From NCBI GenBank assembly GCA_905235695.1, contig CAJOMW010000047.1, forward strand, positions 1 to 7,221: DNA of 7,221 nt, written 5' to 3'. A model generated the notes under the pieces. It saw nothing but the letters and a program-made list of their open reading frames with translations, searched no databases and was not told the DNA's origin. Below, piece by piece: positions 1 to 5,746 of this stretch; positions within the stretch are counted from its first letter, which is position 1, and each line of letters opens with the position of its first letter. Position numbers and translations under genes: made by a program. The stretch comes from an uncultured Clostridia bacterium. GTDB lineage: Bacteria > Bacillota > Clostridia > Oscillospirales > CAG-382.

Positions 1-10
1 TTTGCTTCAG

Positions 11-45
11 AAAACCAAAAAGAAAAGCGGAGGTCGCCCTCCGCT
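11..45 (-). terminator. Intrinsic terminator of the DUF6198-like membrane gene
   Basis: On the minus strand an 8-bp perfect stem (arms 26-33 and 38-45, loop 34-37) is followed by a T-rich run at 11-25. The stem starts only 5 nt after the stop codon of the membrane protein gene. Confidence 0.9.
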
Positions 46-50
46 CCCGG

Positions 51-743
51 TCAAAGCTCAAAATAAGAAGCAAATTTTTTAAAATACGGCTCAAACTCAA
101 AGTATTTATCAAACAGCTTTCCGAAAAATCCGATAAGCACGCCGTTTAGTGCCGTCATAACGAGTGTTCCCCAGCCTATTCCCACAAATTTTCCGAAAAG
201 GACGAGCGTCATGACTATCGACAAGACGAGACTGCTCGCATCGAAGGCGATCTTGAATTTCGTCGTGTCCTTGCCGAAGCGGCGGCTGACGCCCTTTACA
301 AAGAAGTCGTAGACCTGCGGATAGAGGTACGTCTTATAGAAAAGCGCAACGGAAAAGGCGGTCAACAACGTTCCGAGCACAAAAAACACTATCCTTATCC
401 ACATTGCCATGCTTCCCGGCTCCGTGACAGACGGATTGAATATCGGAACGACGAGCCGCCAGAGGTCGAGCACAGCACCGTAGAATATACACGTCACAAA
501 CGAGCTGAAATACACCGCCTTTACCTTGCCCATAATTATGCAGAACACGATAAACAGCAGTGACTGAATGACGTATTCACTCTGCCCGAACGTGAGAAAG
601 CTGACCTTTTCGCTGAGTATGTACGCAGGTGCGACGATCATCGACACGCCAAACTCCGCCGCCGTGACCATAGCGACCGCAAAGGATAGGACGAGAATTG
701 CGAAAACGTACACCGCCTCGCTGTATATTTTTATCTTGTGCAT
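51..743 (-). CDS. YczE/DUF6198-like integral membrane protein
   Basis: This is a 230-residue, very hydrophobic protein with about six predicted membrane segments, near residues 10-30, 57-72, 77-100, 116-137, 169-186 and 189-208. It has no cleavable signal peptide. The stretch FGVSMIVAPAYIL (31-43), TFGQSEY (51-57) and a glycine-rich last pair of helices (GWGTLV, LNGVLIGFFGKLFD) match my memory of the YczE/YitT-like (DUF6198) membrane family of Firmicutes. No substrate or reaction is established for that family, so I assign none. The ATG at 743 is preceded by GGAGG (750-754) at 6-nt spacing, which fixes the start. The gene has its own strong promoter about 120 nt upstream and a terminator just after the stop, so it is probably monocistronic. 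An export or small-molecule transport role is possible but not shown. Confidence 0.85.
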   Translation of the reverse strand: MHKIKIYSEAVYVFAILVLSFAVAMVTAAEFGVSMIVAPAYILSEKVSFLTFGQSEYVIQSLLFIVFCIIMGKVKAVYFSSFVTCIFYGAVLDLWRLVVPIFNPSVTEPGSMAMWIRIVFFVLGTLLTAFSVALFYKTYLYPQVYDFFVKGVSRRFGKDTTKFKIAFDASSLVLSIVMTLVLFGKFVGIGWGTLVMTALNGVLIGFFGKLFDKYFEFEPYFKKFASYFEL

Positions 744-773
744 GGAGTTCCTCCGTTAAAGTTATATTCCGCA

Positions 774-804
774 AAAACGCCACATAGCCCCGAGAGGTTA
801 TGTG
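774..804 (-). promoter_or_regulatory. Terminator-like hairpin in the membrane-gene leader
   Basis: Within the 5' leader on the minus strand, CACATA (799-804) pairs with TATGTG (781-786). A further CC/GG pair follows after one mismatch, and the loop is C- and G-rich. After the stem come GCG and five T's (774-778). This hairpin lies between the promoter (869-897) and the ribosome binding site (750-754), so it could act as an attenuator. It could instead serve as a late terminator for guaA, which has no other visible one. I do not recognise a known riboswitch class. Confidence 0.45.
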
Positions 805-868
805 ACGAAAGCTGATAAGTAAGAGCCTCGAAAAATTCACAGGGGTTTTATATCATTGCCCTTGACTC

Positions 869-897
869 ATTTTAACATAAAAGGTGTGGAATGTCAA
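869..897 (-). promoter_or_regulatory. Sigma-A promoter of the DUF6198-like gene
   Basis: On the minus strand the -35 box is TTGACA (892-897), the spacer is 17 nt and the -10 box is TAAAAT (869-874). This predicts a start near 862 and a leader of about 118 nt. The promoter sits only about 50 bp after the guaA stop codon, with no terminator visible between them, so read-through from guaA is possible. Confidence 0.75.
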
Positions 898-945
898 GGG
901 AGCGGAGGCGGTGGATTGGGGAAAGGGTTGTGTGCGGGAAATATA

Positions 946-2841
946 TTATTCCCACTCCACCGTTGCCGGAGGCTTTCCCGTCACATCGTACAGCACGAGC
1001 GATATCTTGTCGCCGAATCTTTCGACTATCTCGTCCCTTGCCGCCTTCAGTGCCCCGAGAGGGATTTCCTTTCCGGGAACTGCGGACTGCGCCGTCATGA
1101 AGTCCGTCGTGCAGACCGCACGCATCGCAACCGAATACTTCTTTCCCTCGTGCGCCGAGACGGGGAGAAGCACGGCAAAGCACTGTGCGAGATTCTTATT
1201 CATAAGGTGGCGCGTGGTTATGTCGTCGAGCTCGCGGAGTAGCTCGGCCGCCTCGTGGCATATATACGACGGCGAGCAGAACAGCTCTCTTTCCGGCTCC
1301 TTCGCAAGATTCAGACAATATGTCACTCGGTTTATGTAGCTCAGCCCGTTCGGTATCTTCTTTGCAAGCGCAAACAGGCTGTCTATGTCTGTATCCGCCG
1401 GGTCGCCCTCTTCACCGTTTTCAAACAGCACCGCCATATTTTTATATGATCTGTGGTCGCCCTGAACGCCTACGCTCTGTATGGGCGCAAGTACACCGGT
1501 ATACGTGTTCTGCGTGTCGCTCACGAACCTTGCAAGGGTGTTGTGCTTTTTCGTACCGTCTTCGCTATCGAATGCGGTTCCGGACTTATCGGTACACAAA
1601 ATGCGCACTCCGAGTCCCGGACCCGGGAAGGGCTGACGTGACGCTATCTCTTCGTCGAGGCCGAGCATTCTCGCTACCTGTCTCACCTCGTCCTTGTGCC
1701 AGTCCCAGTTGGTCTCTATGACGTGTCCCTTGTCGCGGAGCTTTCTTATAACGCCTACGTCGTTGTGATGCGTCTTTATCTTGTGCGCATAGCCGCTGAC
1801 GTCGGGGTTTCCGCTCTCTATGAGGTCGGGGCGGAGCGTTCCCTGTCCGAGGTATGCCGTTTCAAAGTCGAGGTCGAGCTTCTTTGCGGCTTCCTCCGTG
1901 ACAACGAAGAACATATGGCCGATTATCGCTCTCTTCTTCTCCGGCTCTGTGGTCTGCGAAAGCGGCAGATACTTCTCGCCCTCTATCTCAAGCGGAGTAT
2001 TGAAAAACTCGTTTTCGGCGTTTATTCTCTGCATCTGAGTGAGTCCGAGCTTGTAGAGGTTTTCGCATATTTTGTCGGATTCGTCCTTTCTCATCAGGCC
2101 GTGGTCTATGTGTATGCCGTAGACCTGCTCCGGTCTGAGCGCCTTTACGAGGAGCGCCGCAGTGACCGCCGAGTCAACGCCGCCGCTGACCAGGACGACT
2201 ACTTTGCCGTCGCCGACGCGCCTTCTTATCATATCGACCGACGTCTGTATCCTGTCCTCAAGTGCGTACGTATCCTTGAAAAGGCATATTTTGCGGAGGA
2301 AGTTGCGAAGGATGTCCAAGCCGTGCACCGTCGGATCTACCTCGGGGTGGAACTGCACTGCCGCTATCTTCTTATCGGCGTTGTATATTCCGGCAGTCAC
2401 GCCGTCCGTGTCCGCCACCTGCACGAATCCCTCTGCGAGCTTCTCGACGGCGTCGCCGTGGCTCATCAGCACCTTTTCGCACTTTTCGAGCCCCTCAAAG
2501 AGCGGGCAGGTGTTGTCTATGTTTATTTCGATCTGTCCGTATTCCGTCTTGTAATTCGGCACTACTTTTCCGCCGAAGTGATCGCTGATGAGCTGCATAC
2601 CGTAGCAAATTCCGAGTACCGGTATACCTTTTTCAAATATGCGCCCGTCATACTTTGGTGCGCCGCTCTCCCATACGCTCGACGGTCCGCCGGATAATAT
2701 TATACCCCCAAACCCGTCCAGCTTTTCCGGCTCGACGCCTATCGGGAAAATCTCGCTCTTTACGCCGAGTTCCCTGACTTTTCTGTCTATTACTTTCGTA
2801 TACTGACCGCCGCAGTCGAGTATGGCACACTTTTCTTCCAT
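946..2841 (-). CDS. guaA: GMP synthetase, glutamine-hydrolysing, long eukaryote-like form
   Basis: This enzyme converts XMP to GMP using ATP and glutamine in cytosolic purine synthesis. The class I glutaminase domain (about 1-190) has the nucleophile Cys79 in GICYG and the His165/Glu167 pair in FHPE. The ATP-pyrophosphatase domain follows, with the P-loop SGGVDS (219-224) and then QGTLRPDLIES, KTHHND and PFPGPGLGVR (404-413). The C-terminal dimerisation region ends in DVTGKPPATVEWE (619-631), the family's usual terminus. At 631 residues it is about 100 longer than the usual bacterial enzyme (about 510-525). The extra length and motifs such as HIDHGLMRK, VGVQGDHRSY and TTDFMTAQSAVPGKEIP resemble human GMPS (693 residues) as I recall it. 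The ATG at 2841 has AAAGGAA (2851-2857) 9 nt upstream. The leader is only about 54 nt, too short for a purine riboswitch. All catalytic motifs are intact. Confidence 0.97.
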   Translation of the reverse strand: MEEKCAILDCGGQYTKVIDRKVRELGVKSEIFPIGVEPEKLDGFGGIILSGGPSSVWESGAPKYDGRIFEKGIPVLGICYGMQLISDHFGGKVVPNYKTEYGQIEINIDNTCPLFEGLEKCEKVLMSHGDAVEKLAEGFVQVADTDGVTAGIYNADKKIAAVQFHPEVDPTVHGLDILRNFLRKICLFKDTYALEDRIQTSVDMIRRRVGDGKVVVLVSGGVDSAVTAALLVKALRPEQVYGIHIDHGLMRKDESDKICENLYKLGLTQMQRINAENEFFNTPLEIEGEKYLPLSQTTEPEKKRAIIGHMFFVVTEEAAKKLDLDFETAYLGQGTLRPDLIESGNPDVSGYAHKIKTHHNDVGVIRKLRDKGHVIETNWDWHKDEVRQVARMLGLDEEIASRQPFPGPGLGVRILCTDKSGTAFDSEDGTKKHNTLARFVSDTQNTYTGVLAPIQSVGVQGDHRSYKNMAVLFENGEEGDPADTDIDSLFALAKKIPNGLSYINRVTYCLNLAKEPERELFCSPSYICHEAAELLRELDDITTRHLMNKNLAQCFAVLLPVSAHEGKKYSVAMRAVCTTDFMTAQSAVPGKEIPLGALKAARDEIVERFGDKISLVLYDVTGKPPATVEWE

Positions 2842-2901
2842 GCTTTACAGTTCCTTTCAATGCTCGTTACACGTAAACTTCCTATATTAACCTTGTATAA
2901 C

Positions 2902-2930
2902 ATTATATCAGATAAATTACATTATTTCAA
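2902..2930 (-). promoter_or_regulatory. Sigma-A promoter of guaA
   Basis: On the minus strand the -35 box is TTGAAA (2925-2930), the spacer is 17 nt and the -10 box is TATAAT (2902-2907). It lies just downstream of the spo0A terminator and predicts transcription from about 2895, so guaA is independent of spo0A. Confidence 0.8.
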
Positions 2931-2961
2931 CATTATTTTAAAATTTTGTGTTATATTTCAG

Positions 2962-2993
2962 ATAATAAAGAAAGCCGCCCCTTTCGGAGCGAC
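2962..2993 (-). terminator. Intrinsic terminator of spo0A
   Basis: On the minus strand an 8-bp stem with two G-U pairs (arms 2986-2993 and 2974-2981) is capped by a GAAA tetraloop and followed by TTTCTTTATTAT. It lies about 37 nt after the spo0A stop codon and before the guaA promoter. Confidence 0.88.
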
Positions 2994-3030
2994 TATTTTA
3001 ATAAGGAGGACAAATGTATCTTCATGCAAG

Positions 3031-3813
3031 TCATACGGCCTTCTTGTTTTTCAGTCTCAGATTGTCGGATATGAGCGCAATAAACTCGCTGTTGGTGGGC
3101 TTGCCTCGTGTGCTCTGGACGGTGTAGCCGAAGTAGGAGTTTATCACGTCGACGTCTCCTCTGTCCCAGGCTACCTCTATAGCGTGGCGGATAGCCCTCT
3201 CAACGCGCGAAGACGTGGTGTCGTACTTCTTAGCGACGGTCGGGTACAGCTCTTTGGTTATGGAGTTTATGAGATCCGGATTCTCTATGGTCATCATTAT
3301 AGACGTGCGAAGATACTGATACCCTTTTATGTGTGCCGGTACACCTATCTGATGTATCACGTTCGTCACCTGCGTCTCAAGGTCGGGCAGGGCGAAGTCC
3401 GCAGCTTTGCCGCCGGGAGCGGCTCCTGTCTTGCCGAGCGCCTTCTGTATTTTGGAAACTATCGCAGAGTACTCGCACGGCTTCATTATGCAGTAGTCCG
3501 CACCGGCGCCTATCGCCTCTCCGAGCATTCCCGGATTACTTACCGCCGTCACTATTATAAACACCGGCCGGTAGTCCGGCTTTGCGCTCTTTGACTGCGC
3601 TATCACCTCTGCGCCGTCTATCCCCGGAAGCATCAGATCAAGTACAACTATCTCGGGCGTCAGCGTCTTTATGAGCCTGAGTGCGTCTTTGCCGTTCGAG
3701 CACTCACCTATTACGTCGTATCCGCTCCCGGTAAGGCAGCTCTTCAACCCTCCTCTGAAATCGCCGTTCGCATCGGCTATTATTACTCTTTTCATTCCGT
3801 TTGTGTAAGCCAT
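3031..3813 (-). CDS. spo0A: Sporulation master response regulator Spo0A
   Basis: Spo0A is the phosphorelay-controlled DNA-binding regulator that commits Firmicutes to sporulation. The 260-residue protein has an N-terminal receiver (about 7-125) with phosphoacceptor Asp59 in VVLDLMLPGIDG, Thr89 and Lys111. A short Ala/Gly-rich linker (about 126-140) follows. The Spo0A-specific effector domain (about 145-255) has HQIGVPAHIKGYQYLR, ELYPTVAKKY, SSRVERAIRHAIEVAW and KPTNSEF, near-diagnostic for the family. The usual length is about 267. Oddity: the acidic pocket reads Asp14-Ala15 instead of Asp-Asp. I chose the ATG at 3813 because AAAGGTGA (3822-3829) lies 8 nt upstream. The GTG at 3825 falls inside that site and has none of its own; an internal ATG at 3795 is also possible. 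spoIVB, the common upstream neighbour, is not here. No TGTCGAA-type 0A box was seen upstream. Confidence 0.96.
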   Translation of the reverse strand: MAYTNGMKRVIIADANGDFRGGLKSCLTGSGYDVIGECSNGKDALRLIKTLTPEIVVLDLMLPGIDGAEVIAQSKSAKPDYRPVFIIVTAVSNPGMLGEAIGAGADYCIMKPCEYSAIVSKIQKALGKTGAAPGGKAADFALPDLETQVTNVIHQIGVPAHIKGYQYLRTSIMMTIENPDLINSITKELYPTVAKKYDTTSSRVERAIRHAIEVAWDRGDVDVINSYFGYTVQSTRGKPTNSEFIALISDNLRLKNKKAV

Positions 3814-3842
3814 CGTCTTTTTCACCTTTCTTTTGCTTTTTT

Positions 3843-3920
3843 TAGCTTGATATTTACATTATCTGGTAATTTCTTAATGCATACCAAATATTACCATATA
3901 TTTTTTGAAATTTCAAGCTA
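3843..3920. repeat. Nested inverted repeats upstream of spo0A
   Basis: An outer pair TAGCTTGA (3843-3850) and TCAAGCTA (3913-3920) encloses an inner pair TGGTAAT (3864-3870) and ATTACCA (3890-3896). Both are perfect and share nearly the same centre. The right outer arm also overlaps the palindrome TTGAAATTTCAA. The structure covers the best spo0A promoter candidate, so it may be an operator array or a folded leader. The region is AT-rich, which raises the chance of accidental repeats. Confidence 0.55.
3888..3916 (-). promoter_or_regulatory. Candidate sigma-A promoter of spo0A
   Basis: On the minus strand TTGAAA (3911-3916), a 17-nt spacer and TAATAT (3888-3893) would start transcription near 3881. 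A second option is TTGGTA (3882-3887), an 18-nt spacer and GATAAT (3858-3863). I looked for a sigma-H promoter: AGAGGAATT and GATGAAT occur further upstream (about 3990-4011 on plus), but they are too close together for the sigma-H spacing. Confidence 0.4.
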
Positions 3921-4203
3921 TTTTTTCACATTTCTTAAATTTAATCAGAAATACACAAAAGAAGGCGTTATTTTTGATATGATTTATAGAATTCATCAAA
4001 ATAATTCCTCTTTTTTCGTCTGAAAAGCGGAAAATTTTTGCAGGGAGGCAAAAATGACTGTGCAAGGGAGGCTCGCACCGGGTATAAAATTCCCGGCGTT
4101 TTTACAAATTTTTTGTTTTTATTTCTATTGCAAGCGCTCGTCGCTGTCCTCCGAAAGACGCTGACGCCGCAAGGCGACTTTTGGATTTCTTTTGCGGAAT
4201 AAA
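3921..4203. other. Gene-free spacer with AT-rich and GC-rich parts
   Basis: The part from 3921 to 4020 is AT-rich and holds the inverted repeat TTTTGAT/ATCAAAA (about 3972-4001). From about 4021 the composition turns GC-richer: GCAGGGAGGC (4040-4049) is echoed by GCAAGGGAGGC (4062-4072). A CCGGG/CCCGG hairpin (4078-4096) is followed by five T's (4099-4103). A repeat-like island starts at 4136 and includes CGCC-GCAA-GGCG (about 4165-4176). No protein-coding gene is convincing. A 36-codon plus-strand ORF at 4054-4164 has a good ribosome site but runs through the hairpin and has no recognisable motif. Confidence 0.5.
4140..4190. repeat. GC-rich island, possible dispersed repeat copy A
   Basis: The bases 4140-4166 match 7065-7091 near the right edge at 20 of 27 positions without gaps, including GTCGCT, CTCCG and GACG blocks in the same order. 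Both stretches then run into a GATTT segment. Each lies outside intact genes. Two diverged copies of one repeat family is the simplest reading, but the alignment is short. Confidence 0.4.
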
Positions 4204-4256
4204 TAAAAAATGCCTATCTGCTTGCCGTAGCTGTGCAGATAAGCACTGTTTTTATG
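4201..4256. terminator. Bidirectional terminator after the acetyltransferase gene
   Basis: TATCTGC (4215-4221) and GCAGATA (4235-4241) form a 7-bp stem. It extends by TGC/GCA after one mismatch, with a 13-nt loop. On the minus strand it is followed by TTTTTTATTTATT, which suits the acetyltransferase gene ending at 4278. On the plus strand it is followed by CTGTTTTTATG, so it may work both ways. Confidence 0.75.
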
Positions 4257-4277
4257 TTAATATTCAAATTAAATTTT

Positions 4278-4772
4278 TCATATCAACTTGCGATAATGCG
4301 GTATTATATCCTCATACGAGCCGTCTTTAAGGAGGAAGCCGCCGGGAATGGTGCCGAGCTTTACGAAGCCGAGCTTTTCGTATAAGTGGAGGGCGGCTTT
4401 ATTGGTGCTGACGACCGCATTGAACTGCAATATTCTGAAGCCCTCTTTTTTGCCCTGTTCCATGGAGTGGAGCACGAGCTTTTCTCCTATGTGGTTACCC
4501 CGTTCGCCCTCGCGCACGGCGTAGCTCGTATTGCATATATGACCGCATCTGCCGACGTTGTTCGGGTGCAGGATATATAGCCCGAGCAGACGTCCGGTAT
4601 CTTCGTCGTATGCTATACCGGTATACGTTTGTGACTCGAAGAACGCAAGTCCCGTCACTTCATCGAGCTTTTCGATCTGAGGGAAAGCTATGCCCTGTTC
4701 GACCACCTGGTTCCATATGAGCGACGCCTCTGCGGCGTCTTCTTTTTTAAACTGTCTTATTTTTACATTCAT
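4278..4772 (-). CDS. GNAT-family N-acetyltransferase
   Basis: This 164-residue cytosolic protein has the GNAT fold, which moves an acetyl group from acetyl-CoA to an amine. The N-terminal IRQFKKEDAAEASLIWNQ (5-22) is the usual first strand and helix. The acetyl-CoA loop is YAVREGERGNHIGEKLV (about 84-100); its middle glycine is His94, which I recall as normal in one GNAT subfamily. The C-terminal half has FNAVVSTNKAALHLYEKLGF (117-136), the conserved Asn and Tyr/Leu-Gly-Phe block. Length is typical for a complete single-domain enzyme. The ATG at 4772 follows GGAG at 7-nt spacing, and the ribosome site overlaps the end of the upstream phosphatase gene, whose stop codon is 3 nt away, so translation is probably coupled. 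The substrate is unknown; an amino acid, small amine or antibiotic are all possible. Nothing in the sequence ties it to histidine synthesis beyond cotranscription. Confidence 0.9.
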   Translation of the reverse strand: MNVKIRQFKKEDAAEASLIWNQVVEQGIAFPQIEKLDEVTGLAFFESQTYTGIAYDEDTGRLLGLYILHPNNVGRCGHICNTSYAVREGERGNHIGEKLVLHSMEQGKKEGFRILQFNAVVSTNKAALHLYEKLGFVKLGTIPGGFLLKDGSYEDIIPHYRKLI

Positions 4773-4775
4773 GTG

Positions 4776-5615
4776 TTAGCTCCATCTTATAATATTCGGC
4801 TGTCTTGAAGAGAAGACCGTCACGCCTTCAAAGCCCGTGTCTCTCAGCAGCTTTTCCGCACTGTCTATGCCGCTGCCGATATTAGTGTAAAAATGTGCGT
4901 CTGAGCCTGTCGTGACGTATCTGCCGCCCATTTCTTTATAGAGCTTCAAAAGATCGGCGGTCGGGCTGAAGGTTCCTGCGCCGCCTACATCGGAGGTGTT
5001 TATCTCAAGCGCTTTGCCACGCCTTATCAGCGCGCCGAATATATCTTTATATATCGGAAAATACCTCGACGGCTCGGTGCATATATCGGGAAGCCTTCCG
5101 CCTTTGCGGAGGTATCTGAGCGGATAGGTGGCGTGGGCGAGGGAGTCGAAGTCGCACTTTTCCGCTATCTCAAGCAGTTCTTCGGTGTACTCGCCGTACT
5201 TTTTTTCGAGGTATTCGTCGGGATATTTTTCTCTGTCGGAATAATCGACCGCCCAGAAGTCAAATCCGTCCCTCAGGATGTGGAGCGAGCCGAGAACGAA
5301 GTCGAAATCATATTTTGATATGACTTCCTCTGCTTCCTTTTGCCTTGTGTGTGCGTGAGCAAGCTCTATGCCGCAGAGAAGCGCCGCAGAGCCGTCTTTT
5401 TCCCTTTCGGCACGCATCTCGCAGGCGTACTTATCAAGGTCGCAGTTGACGTATCCGTTTGTGCCGTCGGAGGTAAAAATATCGCAGTGCTCGGTAACGG
5501 CGATAAAGCGCAGTCCCTTTTCCCCGGCAATGCGGCGGAAGGTGGAAATAGTGTTTTCGGCGCTTTGATCGGCGTCCTCGGAGAGGCGGGTATGGAGGTG
5601 GAGGTCTGAAATCAT
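4776..5615 (-). CDS. PHP-family histidinol-phosphatase-like phosphoesterase
   Basis: This 279-residue enzyme belongs to the PHP metallophosphoesterases, closest by motif to HisJ/HisK histidinol phosphatase, which removes phosphate from histidinol phosphate in histidine synthesis. Metal ligands seen in order are His6 and His8 in DLHLHTRLSEDA, His43 in TEHCD, Glu84 in GIELAH, His112 in GSLHILRDG, His161 in LAHATYPLRY and Asp239/His241 in TGSDAHF. LEINTS (203-208) is also typical. Length fits the family (about 260-280). The open frame extends up to 5750, but I chose the ATG at 5615. It begins right at the PHP core, has AAGGAG 6 nt upstream, and the longer start would lie upstream of the promoter. 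It heads a two-gene operon with the acetyltransferase. No other his genes are in view, so another phosphorylated substrate cannot be ruled out. Confidence 0.88.
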   Translation of the reverse strand: MISDLHLHTRLSEDADQSAENTISTFRRIAGEKGLRFIAVTEHCDIFTSDGTNGYVNCDLDKYACEMRAEREKDGSAALLCGIELAHAHTRQKEAEEVISKYDFDFVLGSLHILRDGFDFWAVDYSDREKYPDEYLEKKYGEYTEELLEIAEKCDFDSLAHATYPLRYLRKGGRLPDICTEPSRYFPIYKDIFGALIRRGKALEINTSDVGGAGTFSPTADLLKLYKEMGGRYVTTGSDAHFYTNIGSGIDSAEKLLRDTGFEGVTVFSSRQPNIIRWS

Positions 5616-5645
5616 CTGAGACTCCTTCCTGTGTGTTATATGTAT

Positions 5646-5674
5646 AGTATAGCACTTTGGGGAGCGGGAGTCAA
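5646..5674 (-). promoter_or_regulatory. Sigma-A promoter of the phosphatase-acetyltransferase operon
   Basis: On the minus strand the -35 box is TTGACT (5669-5674), the spacer is 17 nt and the -10 box is TATACT (5646-5651). The predicted start near 5639 gives a leader of only about 24 nt, so no histidine T-box or leader peptide fits here. Confidence 0.85.
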
Positions 5675-5705
5675 GATTTTTGGGTGTATATAGGTGCGAA
5701 AAGGT

Positions 5706-5730
5706 GCAAAAACCCGCCCCGAAGGGCGGG
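5706..5730 (-). terminator. Intrinsic terminator of the two-helix membrane gene
   Basis: On the minus strand CCCGCCC (5724-5730) and GGGCGGG (5713-5719) form a 7-bp GC-only stem. It is capped by TTCG, an extra-stable tetraloop, and followed directly by five T's. It separates the membrane gene from the downstream operon promoter. Confidence 0.95.
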
Positions 5731-5746
5731 ATTATCTGTATACAAC

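Noticed and set aside
1696..2697. 333-codon open frame on the plus strand
   Set aside because: It is antisense to the certain guaA gene, has no ribosome site and no recognisable domain; it reflects guaA codon use.
2842..2895. Purine riboswitch before guaA
   Set aside because: The predicted leader is only about 54 nt and shows no aptamer-like three-way junction.
3004..3115. Short plus-strand ORF with a perfect AAGGAGG site 5 nt before ATG 3014
   Set aside because: About 33 codons, antisense to the spo0A 3' end, no plus-strand promoter seen and no motif. Probably chance.
2860..3594. 244-codon open frame on the plus strand
   Set aside because: It is antisense to spo0A and runs through the spo0A terminator and guaA promoter; no family motif.
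3985..4015. Sigma-H-like promoter elements upstream of spo0A
   Set aside because: AGAGGAATT and GATGAAT are present, but only about 5 nt separate the full elements where about 11-12 are needed.
4054..4164. 36-codon plus-strand ORF with a GGGAGG site 5 nt before its ATG
   Set aside because: A hairpin with a T-run lies inside the frame and the frame runs into the repeat-like island; composition is not protein-like.
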